From: Myxococcales bacterium
Lineage (GTDB): Bacteria; Myxococcota_A; Polyangia; Haliangiales; Haliangiaceae
Assembly (NCBI GenBank): GCA_016716835.1
Contig: JADJUW010000001.1
Span: 496,001 to 560,000, forward strand
Reading direction: 5' to 3'
DNA length: 64,000 nt
Shown: piece after piece, positions 47,597 to 57,592 of the stretch
Layout of the letters: the number at the start of each line of letters is the position of its first letter
Numbering within the stretch: position 1 is the stretch's first letter
Made by a program: the position numbers and the translations under genes
Notes under the pieces: model-generated
What the model saw: only the letters and a program-made list of their open reading frames with translations
What the model was told of the DNA's origin: nothing
Database searches by the model: none

Positions 47597-48842
47597 GTGA
47601 AACGATTAGCTTGTACGACGTCCCTTTTATTCGCGCTTCTAGCGATTTTTGTCGCGTGCAATGGAAATAAAAGTTCGTCAGATCGTTCCAGTAATAACAC
47701 CTCTCCGTCGGAGTCTGTGGCTACGCCTAAGCCTCAGGGTGCCGCCCTTCGCCGGCAACCGTTGTGACGTGGGAGGAATGTGTCGGGATGGCAAACCGGA
47801 CGCCTGCTTCAATCTCGGGGTTGTGTACGATGGAGGCATCGGAAACCGTCAAGACGGTGAAAAGGCGGCGGAGTTTTTCGGCTTGGCATGTGAACTCGGC
47901 GATCAGGTCGGATGTGCCAATTTAGGTGCCATGTATGCGTTGGGCAAGGGCGCCAGTGCAAACCAGCGAAAGCGATCGAACTCGCGGGAAATCATGTGAT
48001 GCCGATGTGATGCAAGGTTGCTACAACCTTGGAACAATATACTTGAAGGGGCGTCGGTGTCGCCGCAGATCCTGCAGGCGCTTTTCCCTCATCTCGAAAG
48101 CTTGTTATGGTGGTATGGCGCTCGCGTGTACCAGCCTAGGGGCCATGTTCGAGAGCGGGAGCGGTGCAACGCTTGATCTCGGCAAATCAAAGGAACTATA
48201 TCAAGCAGCTTGCGACAAACAGGACGGACTTGGATGCTCAAATCTCGGGGCCTTGCTTGAGCATGGACGTGGGGTGCCTAAAGATTTAGCGCGAGCTGCT
48301 GCGTTGTATGAGTCTGCGTGCAACCTGGGCAATGCCGTCGGCTGCAACAACTTAGGTGCCGCCTACAAACATGGGGTTGGCGTTCAGCAAGATATCCGCA
48401 TGGCATCAAAATGGTACGATGCCTCGTGCATTAAAGGCTTCGCACCCGCGTGCTACGACCTCGCGTTCTTGTATTTCGAAGGTCAGGGTGTTGACCAGGA
48501 CCGCGCGAAGGCCATGCAGCTTTACGGTCTCGCCTGTGAGGGTGGGGAAATGAACGCCTGCTACAACTGGGGGGTTGGCCATGAGACCGGTCAAGGGAGT
48601 TACTAAGGACGTCGCTAAAGCTGTGGGCCTGTATCGCAAGGCATGTGATGGTGGCGACTTAGGCGGATGCACCGGGCTCGCCACAATGTATGCGAAGGGG
48701 ATTGGCGTAGCTAAAGATATTTCCAAAGGCCGCTGCGATGTTTGAAGACTCTTGCACTCGTGGCCACACACGGGGCTGCCAGCAGCGCGCAGCCATCGAG
48801 TCGCTGCCCTCTGCCGCTGCGGCTAAACCAGCCCAGCGCTAG
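47597..48842 (+). pseudogene. Sel1/TPR-repeat lipoprotein gene broken by about seven single-base indels
   Basis: The GTG at 47597 opens a lipoprotein signal (MKRLACTTSLLFALLAIFVAC, cut here at the lipobox). Sel1-like repeats follow, of the form ACFNLGVVYDGG, GCANLGAMYALGKG, GCYNLGTIYLKG, GCSNLGALLEHGRGVPKD and GCNNLGAAYKHGVGV. The frame is broken near 47759 (extra C), 47963 (missing C), 47990 (missing A), 48049 (extra G), 48083 (missing T), 48596 (extra G) and 48726 (extra A). Correcting these gives one continuous Sel1 protein ending at 48842. Sel1 repeats bind proteins, and cysteine-rich versions like this are common in secreted bacterial proteins. Base composition is visibly more AT-rich than neighbouring genes, and inverted repeats B and C flank it. 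Confidence 0.8.
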
Positions 48843-48922
48843 TGCCTAATCAGCGATTGTCGGCACACCTCGCAAAGTGGGTCGTTCGCGGAGCAGCTCG
48901 GGCAGTCCGTGTCGCTCGAGCG

Positions 48923-49285
48923 GTGCGCGACTACATGCTGCTCTCATCGCTACGGCTACTCGAGTTACTCGCGCTGCTCGTGCCGCCTTGCGCTCAGGAG
49001 GGCACCGGCTGGCAAATGGCTGGTGCCAACGTGCCTTCGCGAAACGCTCGGATCCGAACATGTCTCGCACACCGCTTCGGCGCGCTGGCGTACCGGCAGG
49101 TGGCGCACGTTTCTTCCGCGAGCATAGATTGCAGGGCGGTGTGGCTAGCACCAAGGGCTGTGGATACCACAGCCGTCTCGCTGCGCCCCGGAGGGGTGCT
49201 ATCTGCGAGCAGGAAGACACGTGCGTCCATTTGCCGGTCCTCCATCTATCTGCGAGCAGGAAGATACGTGCGCCCACCTGCCGGT
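48923..49285 (+). repeat. Palindromic interspersed repeat, locus C
   Basis: In the gap between the Sel1 pseudogene and a convergent lipoprotein gene. It has the same order and orientation as locus A. The leader (48923-49091) is shared with A, for example GCTCAGGAGGGCACCG and AACGTGCCTT. A left arm starts at 49092. The core carries GGCTAGCACC and the perfect hairpin GCTGTGG-ATA-CCACAGC. Two right-arm units start at 49199 and 49246, again 47 bp apart. No gene is supported here. Confidence 0.9.
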
Positions 49286-49305
49286 CAGCGAGGACAAGGA
49301 AAGCC

Positions 49306-50193
49306 CTACAGCTTATCGACGCAGTCAAACAAATCGGAGTTGGCGCGCTTGGGATAACGAATCATGCCGGTGAAGCACATCTCTTGGGTCGAGCTGTCGC
49401 CAAAGTAGACGGTGTCACCGGTGTTGTTGACGTAGTCGCACGTAACCATGAGTTGATCGCCCGCGAGCAGTTCGACAGGTGCTTGCGGTTCGTAAAAGGT
49501 TTGCTCGGCGAAGGAATACGGCTCGTCAAAGAGGGTTTGCGGCACGTTGTCACGGGTGAGCACGGTGCGCGACGCCGTGCCTAGCTGGTGCATGTGGGGC
49601 CACAGCGACAGCAGCGTCGCGGGGGCGTCCATTTCGCAGCCGCCGCTCGCCGAGTGCGTCGCGCCGCCGCTGGGAATCGTTATGTTTTGCGTGCCGCCGA
49701 ACACCATCTCGGCTTCGTCGGTGAGGTCGGCCTCGTCGATTTCTTTAATCAGCACGCCCGACTCGCCGGACATGTCGCCCTCGGTCAGGTTAAACAGATG
49801 CAGGTTGAGATTGAGGTAGTATCCCGATGGGATGCGAATGCCTATGCCTTCGGGGAAGGCATAGTCTGGCGTGCCGACGCCTGAGGCGTAGATCATGCGA
49901 TAGTCGAGGCTGCCCGCCTCGCAGTCGTAGTCGCCCAGCGGGCCGTTTGCCAGGCTGGCGACCGTGAGCACCGTATGGTGGGTGCCCTGCGGCGACTGGC
50001 TGCGGAACGCTGACACGATTACGTCGCGCTCAAGTCGCACGCGCGTGCACTTATAGTATTCGCCTGGTGGAATTGTCCACGTGCGCGAGGCGATCGCCGC
50101 GAAATCATCGGGCGGTGGCGGTGGCGGATTTGGCGGCGCATCCCCGCTATCGCAAGCGCCCAGCGCCAGGGCGAGCATTGCCGCCGCCGACAT
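49306..50193 (-). CDS. Lipoprotein resembling copper type II ascorbate-dependent monooxygenases
   Basis: A 295-residue protein with lipobox LALALGAC and a Pro-rich linker. The body contains GTHHTVL, YYLNLNLHLFNLTEGD, LLSLWPHMHQLGTASRTVL and a C-terminal TQEMCFTGMIRY. The HH, HxH-like and Met positions parallel the copper ligands of the peptidylglycine/dopamine monooxygenase fold, which hydroxylates C-H bonds using two coppers. The HLHYFN-type motif appears as LNLHLFN, so one expected His is absent and the copper site may be incomplete. It could be an electron-transfer or binding protein of the same fold. It is the upstream partner of no obvious operon. Confidence 0.7.
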   Translation of the reverse strand: MSAAAMLALALGACDSGDAPPNPPPPPPDDFAAIASRTWTIPPGEYYKCTRVRLERDVIVSAFRSQSPQGTHHTVLTVASLANGPLGDYDCEAGSLDYRMIYASGVGTPDYAFPEGIGIRIPSGYYLNLNLHLFNLTEGDMSGESGVLIKEIDEADLTDEAEMVFGGTQNITIPSGGATHSASGGCEMDAPATLLSLWPHMHQLGTASRTVLTRDNVPQTLFDEPYSFAEQTFYEPQAPVELLAGDQLMVTCDYVNNTGDTVYFGDSSTQEMCFTGMIRYPKRANSDLFDCVDKL

Positions 50194-50249
50194 GGGGCGA
50201 GGTGGGGTTGCGCAAACGTGGAGCGGGCAGGCGTCATCCCTGCAGCCTA

Positions 50250-50603
50250 CTACTTTTTAAGCAAATCGCGAATCTCGGTGAGAAGCACTTCCTGCGCCGG
50301 GGGAGGGGCAGGGGCCGCAATCTCTTGTTTGCGCATAGCGGCTAACAACTTGTTAACAATCAAAAACATGACAAACGCGACGACCAAGAAGGTGATGGTG
50401 GCCGACAATACGCTGCCAATTTGAAACTTCCACAGCGTCCAGGTCTGCCATTGGCCGCCAGGCGTGAGGGCGCCGATAATCGGCATAAAGATGCCTTCGA
50501 CCAGCGCGCTGACAATTTTCGTGAAGGCCGCGCCGATGACCATCGCCACCGCGAGATCGATCACATTTCCTTTAAAGGCAAAGGTCTTAAAGTCGTTCCA
50601 CAT
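50250..50603 (-). CDS. mscL: Large-conductance mechanosensitive channel MscL
   Basis: A 117-residue channel protein that opens under membrane tension to release osmolytes. The N terminus MWNDFKTFAFKGNVIDLAVAMVIGAAFTKIVSALVEGIFMP is the amphipathic helix plus TM1 of the family. The periplasmic loop is short (GALTPGGQWQTW), then TM2 (SVLSATITFLVVAFVMFLIVNKL), and the C-terminal helix ends VLLTEIRDLLKK. ATG 50603 gives the standard start; the longer open frame upstream is rejected. It is slightly shorter than E. coli MscL (136) because the loop is reduced. Confidence 0.95.
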   Translation of the reverse strand: MWNDFKTFAFKGNVIDLAVAMVIGAAFTKIVSALVEGIFMPIIGALTPGGQWQTWTLWKFQIGSVLSATITFLVVAFVMFLIVNKLLAAMRKQEIAAPAPPPAQEVLLTEIRDLLKK

Positions 50604-50694
50604 GGCCGAATTTGTACCACGGGATGCCTGGGCGTAACGTGTGGCAGCTCGTCGGCGCCTGGGGTAGTGCGATCCCGCCTGAGGTAGACGGGCG

Positions 50695-53463
<2,769 letters not shown>

Positions 53464-53555
53464 ATAGGTCCTTGGGTGGGCGTTAGGCGGGAGTTTAGCA
53501 AAAGGCGGACGCCCTGGCCCACCGCGACTCGCCAAAACTGGCTATCTTTGGCGAC

Positions 53556-54881
53556 ATGACAGCAGGCACGCAGCACGGTAATGGCAACAGGGGCGCGGCA
53601 CCCGCGGCGAGGTGGGTGGCGGATGCCGACGCGCTTGCCGCGCTCGTTGGCGAAATCGCCACTGTGGGCGAGGTGGCGCTCGACCTAGAGTTTAATTCAG
53701 AAGAGCGCTATTTGCCGGATTTGGCGCTGGTGCAGCTCGGGTGGCAGCGCGGCGGGGACGTTGCCATTGCGCTCTGCGATCCGTTGGCCGTCGATTTGGC
53801 GCCGCTGTTTGAGGTGCTGGCGAAAAAGCCACTGCTCGCGCACGCGGCACGGCAAGATTTGCAGCTGCTCGCCCATCGCTTTGCCTTCGTCCCCGAAACG
53901 CTGTGGGACACGCAGGTGGCGGCGGCGTTTTGCGGCCTCGGCGATCAGGTCGGCTACGGCAAGCTAGTGGCGGTGCTGTGCGGCGTGACCATCGACAAGG
54001 GCGACCAATGGACCAATTGGCTGAGGCGACCGCTTAAACCGTCGCAATTGGCCTATGCCGCGGGTGACGTGCGTTATTTGTTTGACGTTGCGGAGGCGTT
54101 GCGGCAGCGCGCCGGCGAGCGCGTCGCGTGGGCCGCCGAGGACAGCATGCGCATGTGCGGCGTGGCGTATGCGCACGCTACGGCGCCGGCCGAGCTGGCG
54201 TGGCGCGACATCACTGGGGCGCGCACGCTGGATGCGCACCAGCTCGCCGTGCTGCGGCGGCTCGCGATGTGGCGACTCGAGGTCGCGGCCCGGCTCAATA
54301 CGCCGATTAATCGCGTTGCCAGCGAGAAGACGCTGATCGAATTGGCGCGTAAGCCGCCGCGCGACGGCCGCGGTTTTAGCGAGCGCCTGCATGGCGCGAT
54401 TGCGACCGAGCGCAGCGAGGAAATCTTAGATGCCATTAGCGACGGCTTTGCGGATGCCAAGGCCGGGCAGGTGCCAACGTGGCCCGATGAGCCTGCCTTG
54501 CCGGCGGCAGCCGCGGCGCCGCCGTCTGAACGAGGGGGGCGCGGCGGTGGAGGAGGCGGCATGGTCGCGGCCCCGCCGCACGTTCGCTTGTGGGAAGAAT
54601 TGGCGCTTGGGCTGGTCGGCCTTATTTCGCACCAAACCGCCATTGCGCCGCGCGTGCTGGCGACCCGCGCCGACATCGAATCGTTTATTCGCATCGCCAG
54701 CGCCTTGCCGCGGGGCGAGCGCGTGGTGCCGATCATGGGCGAAATGTATGGCCACGTTTTGTGCCGCGGCTGGCGCCGCGACGTTATCGCCGCGCCGCTG
54801 CTCGCCTTTTATCGCGGCGAGGTCGGCATCGCGATCGATGACGTGGCGCCGAGCAACCCCGCGGGTCTGCGCTATTTCTGA
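53556..54881 (+). CDS. rnd: Ribonuclease D
   Basis: A 441-residue 3'-to-5' exoribonuclease involved in tRNA 3' maturation. The DEDDy exonuclease motifs are visible: ALDLEFNSE (ExoI), LLAHAARQDLQLL (ExoII) and LAYAAGDVRYLFDV (ExoIII, Tyr and Asp). The HRDC domain follows around residues 220-300 (DAHQLAVLRRLAMWRLEVAARLNTPINRVAS). A Gly/Ala/Pro-rich linker then leads to a second HRDC-like helical region (WEELALGLVGLISHQTAIAPRVLATRADIESFI). Its end overlaps the convergent TerB-like gene by 10 bp. Confidence 0.88.
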   Translation: MTAGTQHGNGNRGAAPAARWVADADALAALVGEIATVGEVALDLEFNSEERYLPDLALVQLGWQRGGDVAIALCDPLAVDLAPLFEVLAKKPLLAHAARQDLQLLAHRFAFVPETLWDTQVAAAFCGLGDQVGYGKLVAVLCGVTIDKGDQWTNWLRRPLKPSQLAYAAGDVRYLFDVAEALRQRAGERVAWAAEDSMRMCGVAYAHATAPAELAWRDITGARTLDAHQLAVLRRLAMWRLEVAARLNTPINRVASEKTLIELARKPPRDGRGFSERLHGAIATERSEEILDAISDGFADAKAGQVPTWPDEPALPAAAAAPPSERGGRGGGGGGMVAAPPHVRLWEELALGLVGLISHQTAIAPRVLATRADIESFIRIASALPRGERVVPIMGEMYGHVLCRGWRRDVIAAPLLAFYRGEVGIAIDDVAPSNPAGLRYF

Positions 54882-55438
54882 AACGCTTCTTCGACGCGCC
54901 GAATAACGGTGCTCTCAGACGAAGACGTCGTGGCAAAACCGAGCACGCCGCCCGAGGCCGCGGCGATGTCCTTGACCGATTGCAGGATGTTATTCTTAAG
55001 CAGCACGCCTTGCTCGTCGGTAATCGCCGGGATAAGCGCACGGATATAGGCTTCCCAGGTGTCGAGCAGCGCCGGCGCGGGTTTGCGCTGCAACCACGAC
55101 TCGAGCAGCATGAGCGCGGGGCTGCCGGGGGCAAGGCCTGCCTTGGCGGCCGACGCGAGCAGCAAGTCGCTCTCGGCTTTCTGCACTTCGCCGTCGGCCC
55201 AGGCCACCGAGACCAAGGGAATCAGGCGCAGCGCGGCGAGGGAGTTGGCGGTGACGCCGAGCGACTGCAGCTTGGCAATGACCTCGGGAGCCTCAAAGCC
55301 GAGCGCTTCGGCGAGCGCCTCTTCGCTATCGGCGGCGCCGAGCTTGGCGCGCAACGCCTCTAGCTTGCGTTGATCATCTTTGGCAAAAAATTCGTCTTCT
55401 AGCGCGCGGCCGCGTTCTTTGATTGATCCGTCTGACAT
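54872..55438 (-). CDS. TerB-like protein
   Basis: A 188-residue soluble, helical protein. The central region (LAALRLIPLVSVAWADGEVQKAESDLLLASAAKAGL) has the TerB/DjlA pattern, with an Asp-Gly-Glu-containing loop (WADGEVQKAE) that can bind metal. The N-terminal ~35 residues are charged. The C terminus reads ATTSSSESTVIRRVEEAF. TerB-like domains occur in stress and tellurite-resistance systems, but no ter genes are near. The family call is moderate. Confidence 0.6.
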   Translation of the reverse strand: MSDGSIKERGRALEDEFFAKDDQRKLEALRAKLGAADSEEALAEALGFEAPEVIAKLQSLGVTANSLAALRLIPLVSVAWADGEVQKAESDLLLASAAKAGLAPGSPALMLLESWLQRKPAPALLDTWEAYIRALIPAITDEQGVLLKNNILQSVKDIAAASGGVLGFATTSSSESTVIRRVEEAFQK

Positions 55439-55578
55439 GAGGCAACGCTAGCACAAGGCCGCCCACGGGTGCAGGCGCCATCGCGCGTTTTGCGGCGCCG
55501 GCGAGCGCTGGAAACTGGTGATGCGGGGGCAATCCCCGCTGCCCTGGCGCCCAGCCGTGCGCTTGCGATGTCTGCCTG

Positions 55579-56022
55579 TCAAGACAACTGCGCTTGATGC
55601 CGACGCACGATCGCTGCGGCAATCGGGAGCGCTTCCACCAACTGGGCGCGTGACAGCCGACTTTGTGCGCGTTCGGCGAGTTCGAGCAACCATTCGGTCA
55701 GCCACGTTGCGATGAAGCGCCCCATGGCTGCCTCGGATGACTGTGCGTGCTCGCGCAGCAACTGGTCACGCGCATCGAACTCGCGCCGCAATTCATTAGT
55801 CGCCAGCGCAAACCCCAATTGCAACGCCGCTTCTGTTGGCGGTTTCGCTAGCACGGCGGCCAGTGCTGACTTTGCGTGCTCGTCATGAAAGCGAACTTGG
55901 GGTGGCCAGGCAATGAGCTCATGCGCCATCGCTTTTGCCGCCTCGCGCACCACGGTTTGCTCGAGTGACCGCGCTTGCACGCCCTCGAGCCAATCCCATC
56001 GGCCATCACGCGACATCGTCAC
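55579..56022 (-). CDS. Hypothetical helical protein
   Basis: A 147-residue, mostly helical soluble protein (for example TEAALQLGFALATNELRREFDARDQLLREHAQSS, and a C-terminal SRAQLVEALPIAAAIVRRHQ). No signal peptide, TM segment or known motif is seen. It is supported only by open length and codon pattern, and stands alone between the TerB-like gene and the lower-GC island. Confidence 0.5.
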   Translation of the reverse strand: MTMSRDGRWDWLEGVQARSLEQTVVREAAKAMAHELIAWPPQVRFHDEHAKSALAAVLAKPPTEAALQLGFALATNELRREFDARDQLLREHAQSSEAAMGRFIATWLTEWLLELAERAQSRLSRAQLVEALPIAAAIVRRHQAQLS

Positions 56023-56246
56023 ATCGTACCGCGCCAGGTTGCCAGCGACAAGCGAGCTGCACCGCCCCGCGTCACCCTTCGTCCAATCACGAAGGGAAAG
56101 GGAATTTCACGCGGAAATTGCGGTGGGTGGCAAGCCTGAGCAGGGGTGGCTGGGTGCTAGGTGCCAGGGCACGCACGGGTGATTCAAAGCCTTCAGATCA
56201 CTGAGATTGGAACGCCGCTAGCCGAAATTGTTATATAATGCGCACC

Positions 56247-56639
56247 ATGACGGAAGAGCAGTTCTTATACTCTATTGAGGGCCAGGAGTTCCTTATCGCT
56301 ACTGACTCTGGCCTGGCGCTCAACTTCCACGCGTTTGGCCAGATTCGTCGCCTGTTTTTGCGTCAGAAGTCGCTCATAGAAGAGCAGCAACAGTTGGTCA
56401 ATTCACTTCTATCTCTGCTTGAGAGAAAAGGCGTTCTGGATCTAAATGAGGTTTCGGCCGAGGTTGAGAGCGCGAGGACTCGCGCTCTCACTGAGGCTCA
56501 GCAGATGCTCACATCGCAGCAGGTTGCAGTCGAGCAGCGCCTAAGCAAGGAAGTCGATTGCGCGCGATGTGGTAGACGGGTTCAACTGCGTCACTCTGAC
56601 GTCGGCGTGGACGGATATCTTTGCAGCGCCTGCGGATAA
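56247..56639 (+). CDS. Hypothetical protein with C-terminal zinc ribbon, lower-GC island
   Basis: A 130-residue protein: an N-terminal region (MTEEQFLYSIEGQEFLIATDSG), a predicted coiled coil (FLRQKSLIEEQQQLVNSLLSLLERKGV and onward) and a C-terminal four-cysteine ribbon (CARCG...CSACG). TATAAT lies at 56234-56239, about 7 nt before ATG 56247, suggesting a near-leaderless message. A second in-frame ATG at 56238 overlaps that box. Base composition is more AT-rich than the surrounding genome, consistent with recent acquisition. The function is unknown. Confidence 0.6.
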   Translation: MTEEQFLYSIEGQEFLIATDSGLALNFHAFGQIRRLFLRQKSLIEEQQQLVNSLLSLLERKGVLDLNEVSAEVESARTRALTEAQQMLTSQQVAVEQRLSKEVDCARCGRRVQLRHSDVGVDGYLCSACG

Positions 56640-56643
56640 GGAT

Positions 56644-56859
56644 ATGAAACTTCGGGCGGAAATTCCGGCGTGTGGCAGGGGCCAAGCAGGTCAGGCTGGG
56701 TGCGACAAAATCCGGACCCTGGTTGAACGAATTGAGCGAATCGCAAAGTTGGCGGCAGACACGAGCGCTTGCGTGCGTGGATCGGTTTGTGCCGAGCTCC
56801 GAAACCTTGACCACCGAGTGGGGGGCGACGAACCGGCAGTGAACCTGTTAGGTATTTGA
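56644..56859 (+). CDS. Hypothetical small protein, possibly a remnant
   Basis: A possible 71-residue frame 4 nt after the previous gene, with AAGG before ATG 56644. It encodes a Lys/Arg and Cys-containing peptide (MKLRAEIPACGRGQ..., then KIRTLVERIERIAKLAAD). The segment around 56702-56727 matches a direct repeat found again at 57564-57586, downstream of vapC. Coding status is uncertain; it may be the scar of an inserted element. Confidence 0.35.
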   Translation: MKLRAEIPACGRGQAGQAGCDKIRTLVERIERIAKLAADTSACVRGSVCAELRNLDHRVGGDEPAVNLLGI

Positions 56860-56892
56860 AATCATGCTGAATTAATCAAAAAATTCAAGCAG

Positions 56893-56925
56893 TTGATTAG
56901 ATAGAGTATGGCAAGTATACTCTAT
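56893..56925 (+). promoter_or_regulatory. vapBC promoter with embedded palindromic operator
   Basis: A good promoter, TTGATT (56893-56898)-N17-TATACT (56916-56921), lies directly before vapB (ATG 56928). Overlapping it is a perfect 9-bp inverted repeat, ATAGAGTAT (56901-56909) and ATACTCTAT (56917-56925), with a 7-nt centre. Type II antitoxins usually repress their own operon by binding such a palindrome over the -10 box, so this is a plausible VapBC operator. Confidence 0.75.
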
Positions 56926-56927
56926 GC

Positions 56928-57146
56928 ATGTCCCAGCTCGCTCTCTACATTGACGCGGCCCTCAAAGCAGAGCTTGAGAAGAAGGCCCGAGCTCGCGGGA
57001 TTTCGGTATCAAAAATGGTTTCCGAGTTGGTTAGCAAGGAGCTGCATCCGACCGCTTGGCCGCAGCGTTTTTTAGATGTCTTGGGCACCGCGGCGATGCC
57101 CGATAGCATCGAGGCGTTGCCACCGCAAGGCAGAGATGACCTATGA
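56928..57146 (+). CDS. vapB: Antitoxin of a VapBC-type toxin-antitoxin pair
   Basis: A 72-residue protein with a ribbon-helix-helix-like N terminus (QLALYIDAALKAELEKKARARGISVSKMVSELVSKEL), suitable for dimeric DNA binding. A short C-terminal tail (PQRFLDVLGTAAMPDSIE) likely wraps the toxin. It overlaps vapC as ATGA, and a perfect palindrome sits in its promoter. RHH proteins of this size paired with a PIN toxin are typical VapB antitoxins. The symbol is by analogy. Confidence 0.82.
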   Translation: MSQLALYIDAALKAELEKKARARGISVSKMVSELVSKELHPTAWPQRFLDVLGTAAMPDSIEALPPQGRDDL

Positions 57147-57541
57147 CCTACATGTTAGATACCAACATCTGCATCGGGCTGCTCAACGGCACGCTGAGCG
57201 AGACGTTATCGGCGCGCATCTTGGGGCTGCAGCCGGCGGATTTTGTGCTCTCTGCCGTAAGCGTCGCGGAGCTCTACTTTGGCGCGCGCAAGTCGGCGCG
57301 GGTGGACTACAACTTATCGCGCGTTAGTACATTTGTTGAGCCGTTTGCCATCGCACCCTTTGATCAAAAAGCCGCGCATCACTACGGCATGATCCGCACC
57401 ACGCTCGAGCGGGCTGGTACACCGATTGGCGCCAATGACCTCCTGATCGCCGCCTCGGCGCTCAGTCTCGACGCCTGTTTGATGACCAAGAACGTCGGCG
57501 AATTTTCTCGCGTCCCTGGTCTGCGTGTTTACGCTGAGTGA
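57143..57541 (+). CDS. vapC: PIN-domain toxin VapC
   Basis: A 132-residue PIN-domain ribonuclease. The metal-binding acidic residues are visible: YMLDTNICI (Asp6), SVAELYFGARKS (Glu43) and IGANDLLIAASAL (Asp99), followed by a TKNVGEFSRVPGL C terminus. VapC toxins cleave tRNA or rRNA when freed from their antitoxin. The start overlaps the vapB stop, as usual for this module. Its neighbourhood (lower GC, flanking direct repeats) suggests horizontal transfer. Confidence 0.93.
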   Translation: MTYMLDTNICIGLLNGTLSETLSARILGLQPADFVLSAVSVAELYFGARKSARVDYNLSRVSTFVEPFAIAPFDQKAAHHYGMIRTTLERAGTPIGANDLLIAASALSLDACLMTKNVGEFSRVPGLRVYAE

Positions 57542-57592
57542 TGCACGCGAAAACCCGGACCCCAAAAACCCGGACTCTGGTCGACCAGCGGA

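Noticed and set aside
47649..48606. Two or more separate small Sel1 genes
   Set aside because: The Sel1 repeats continue across each frame change once single bases are corrected, so they are pieces of one gene.
48841..49357. Coding frame across repeat locus C and the start of the minus-strand lipoprotein
   Set aside because: The frame runs through the repeat leader, core and arms and has counterparts in other frames at locus A with no conserved peptide.
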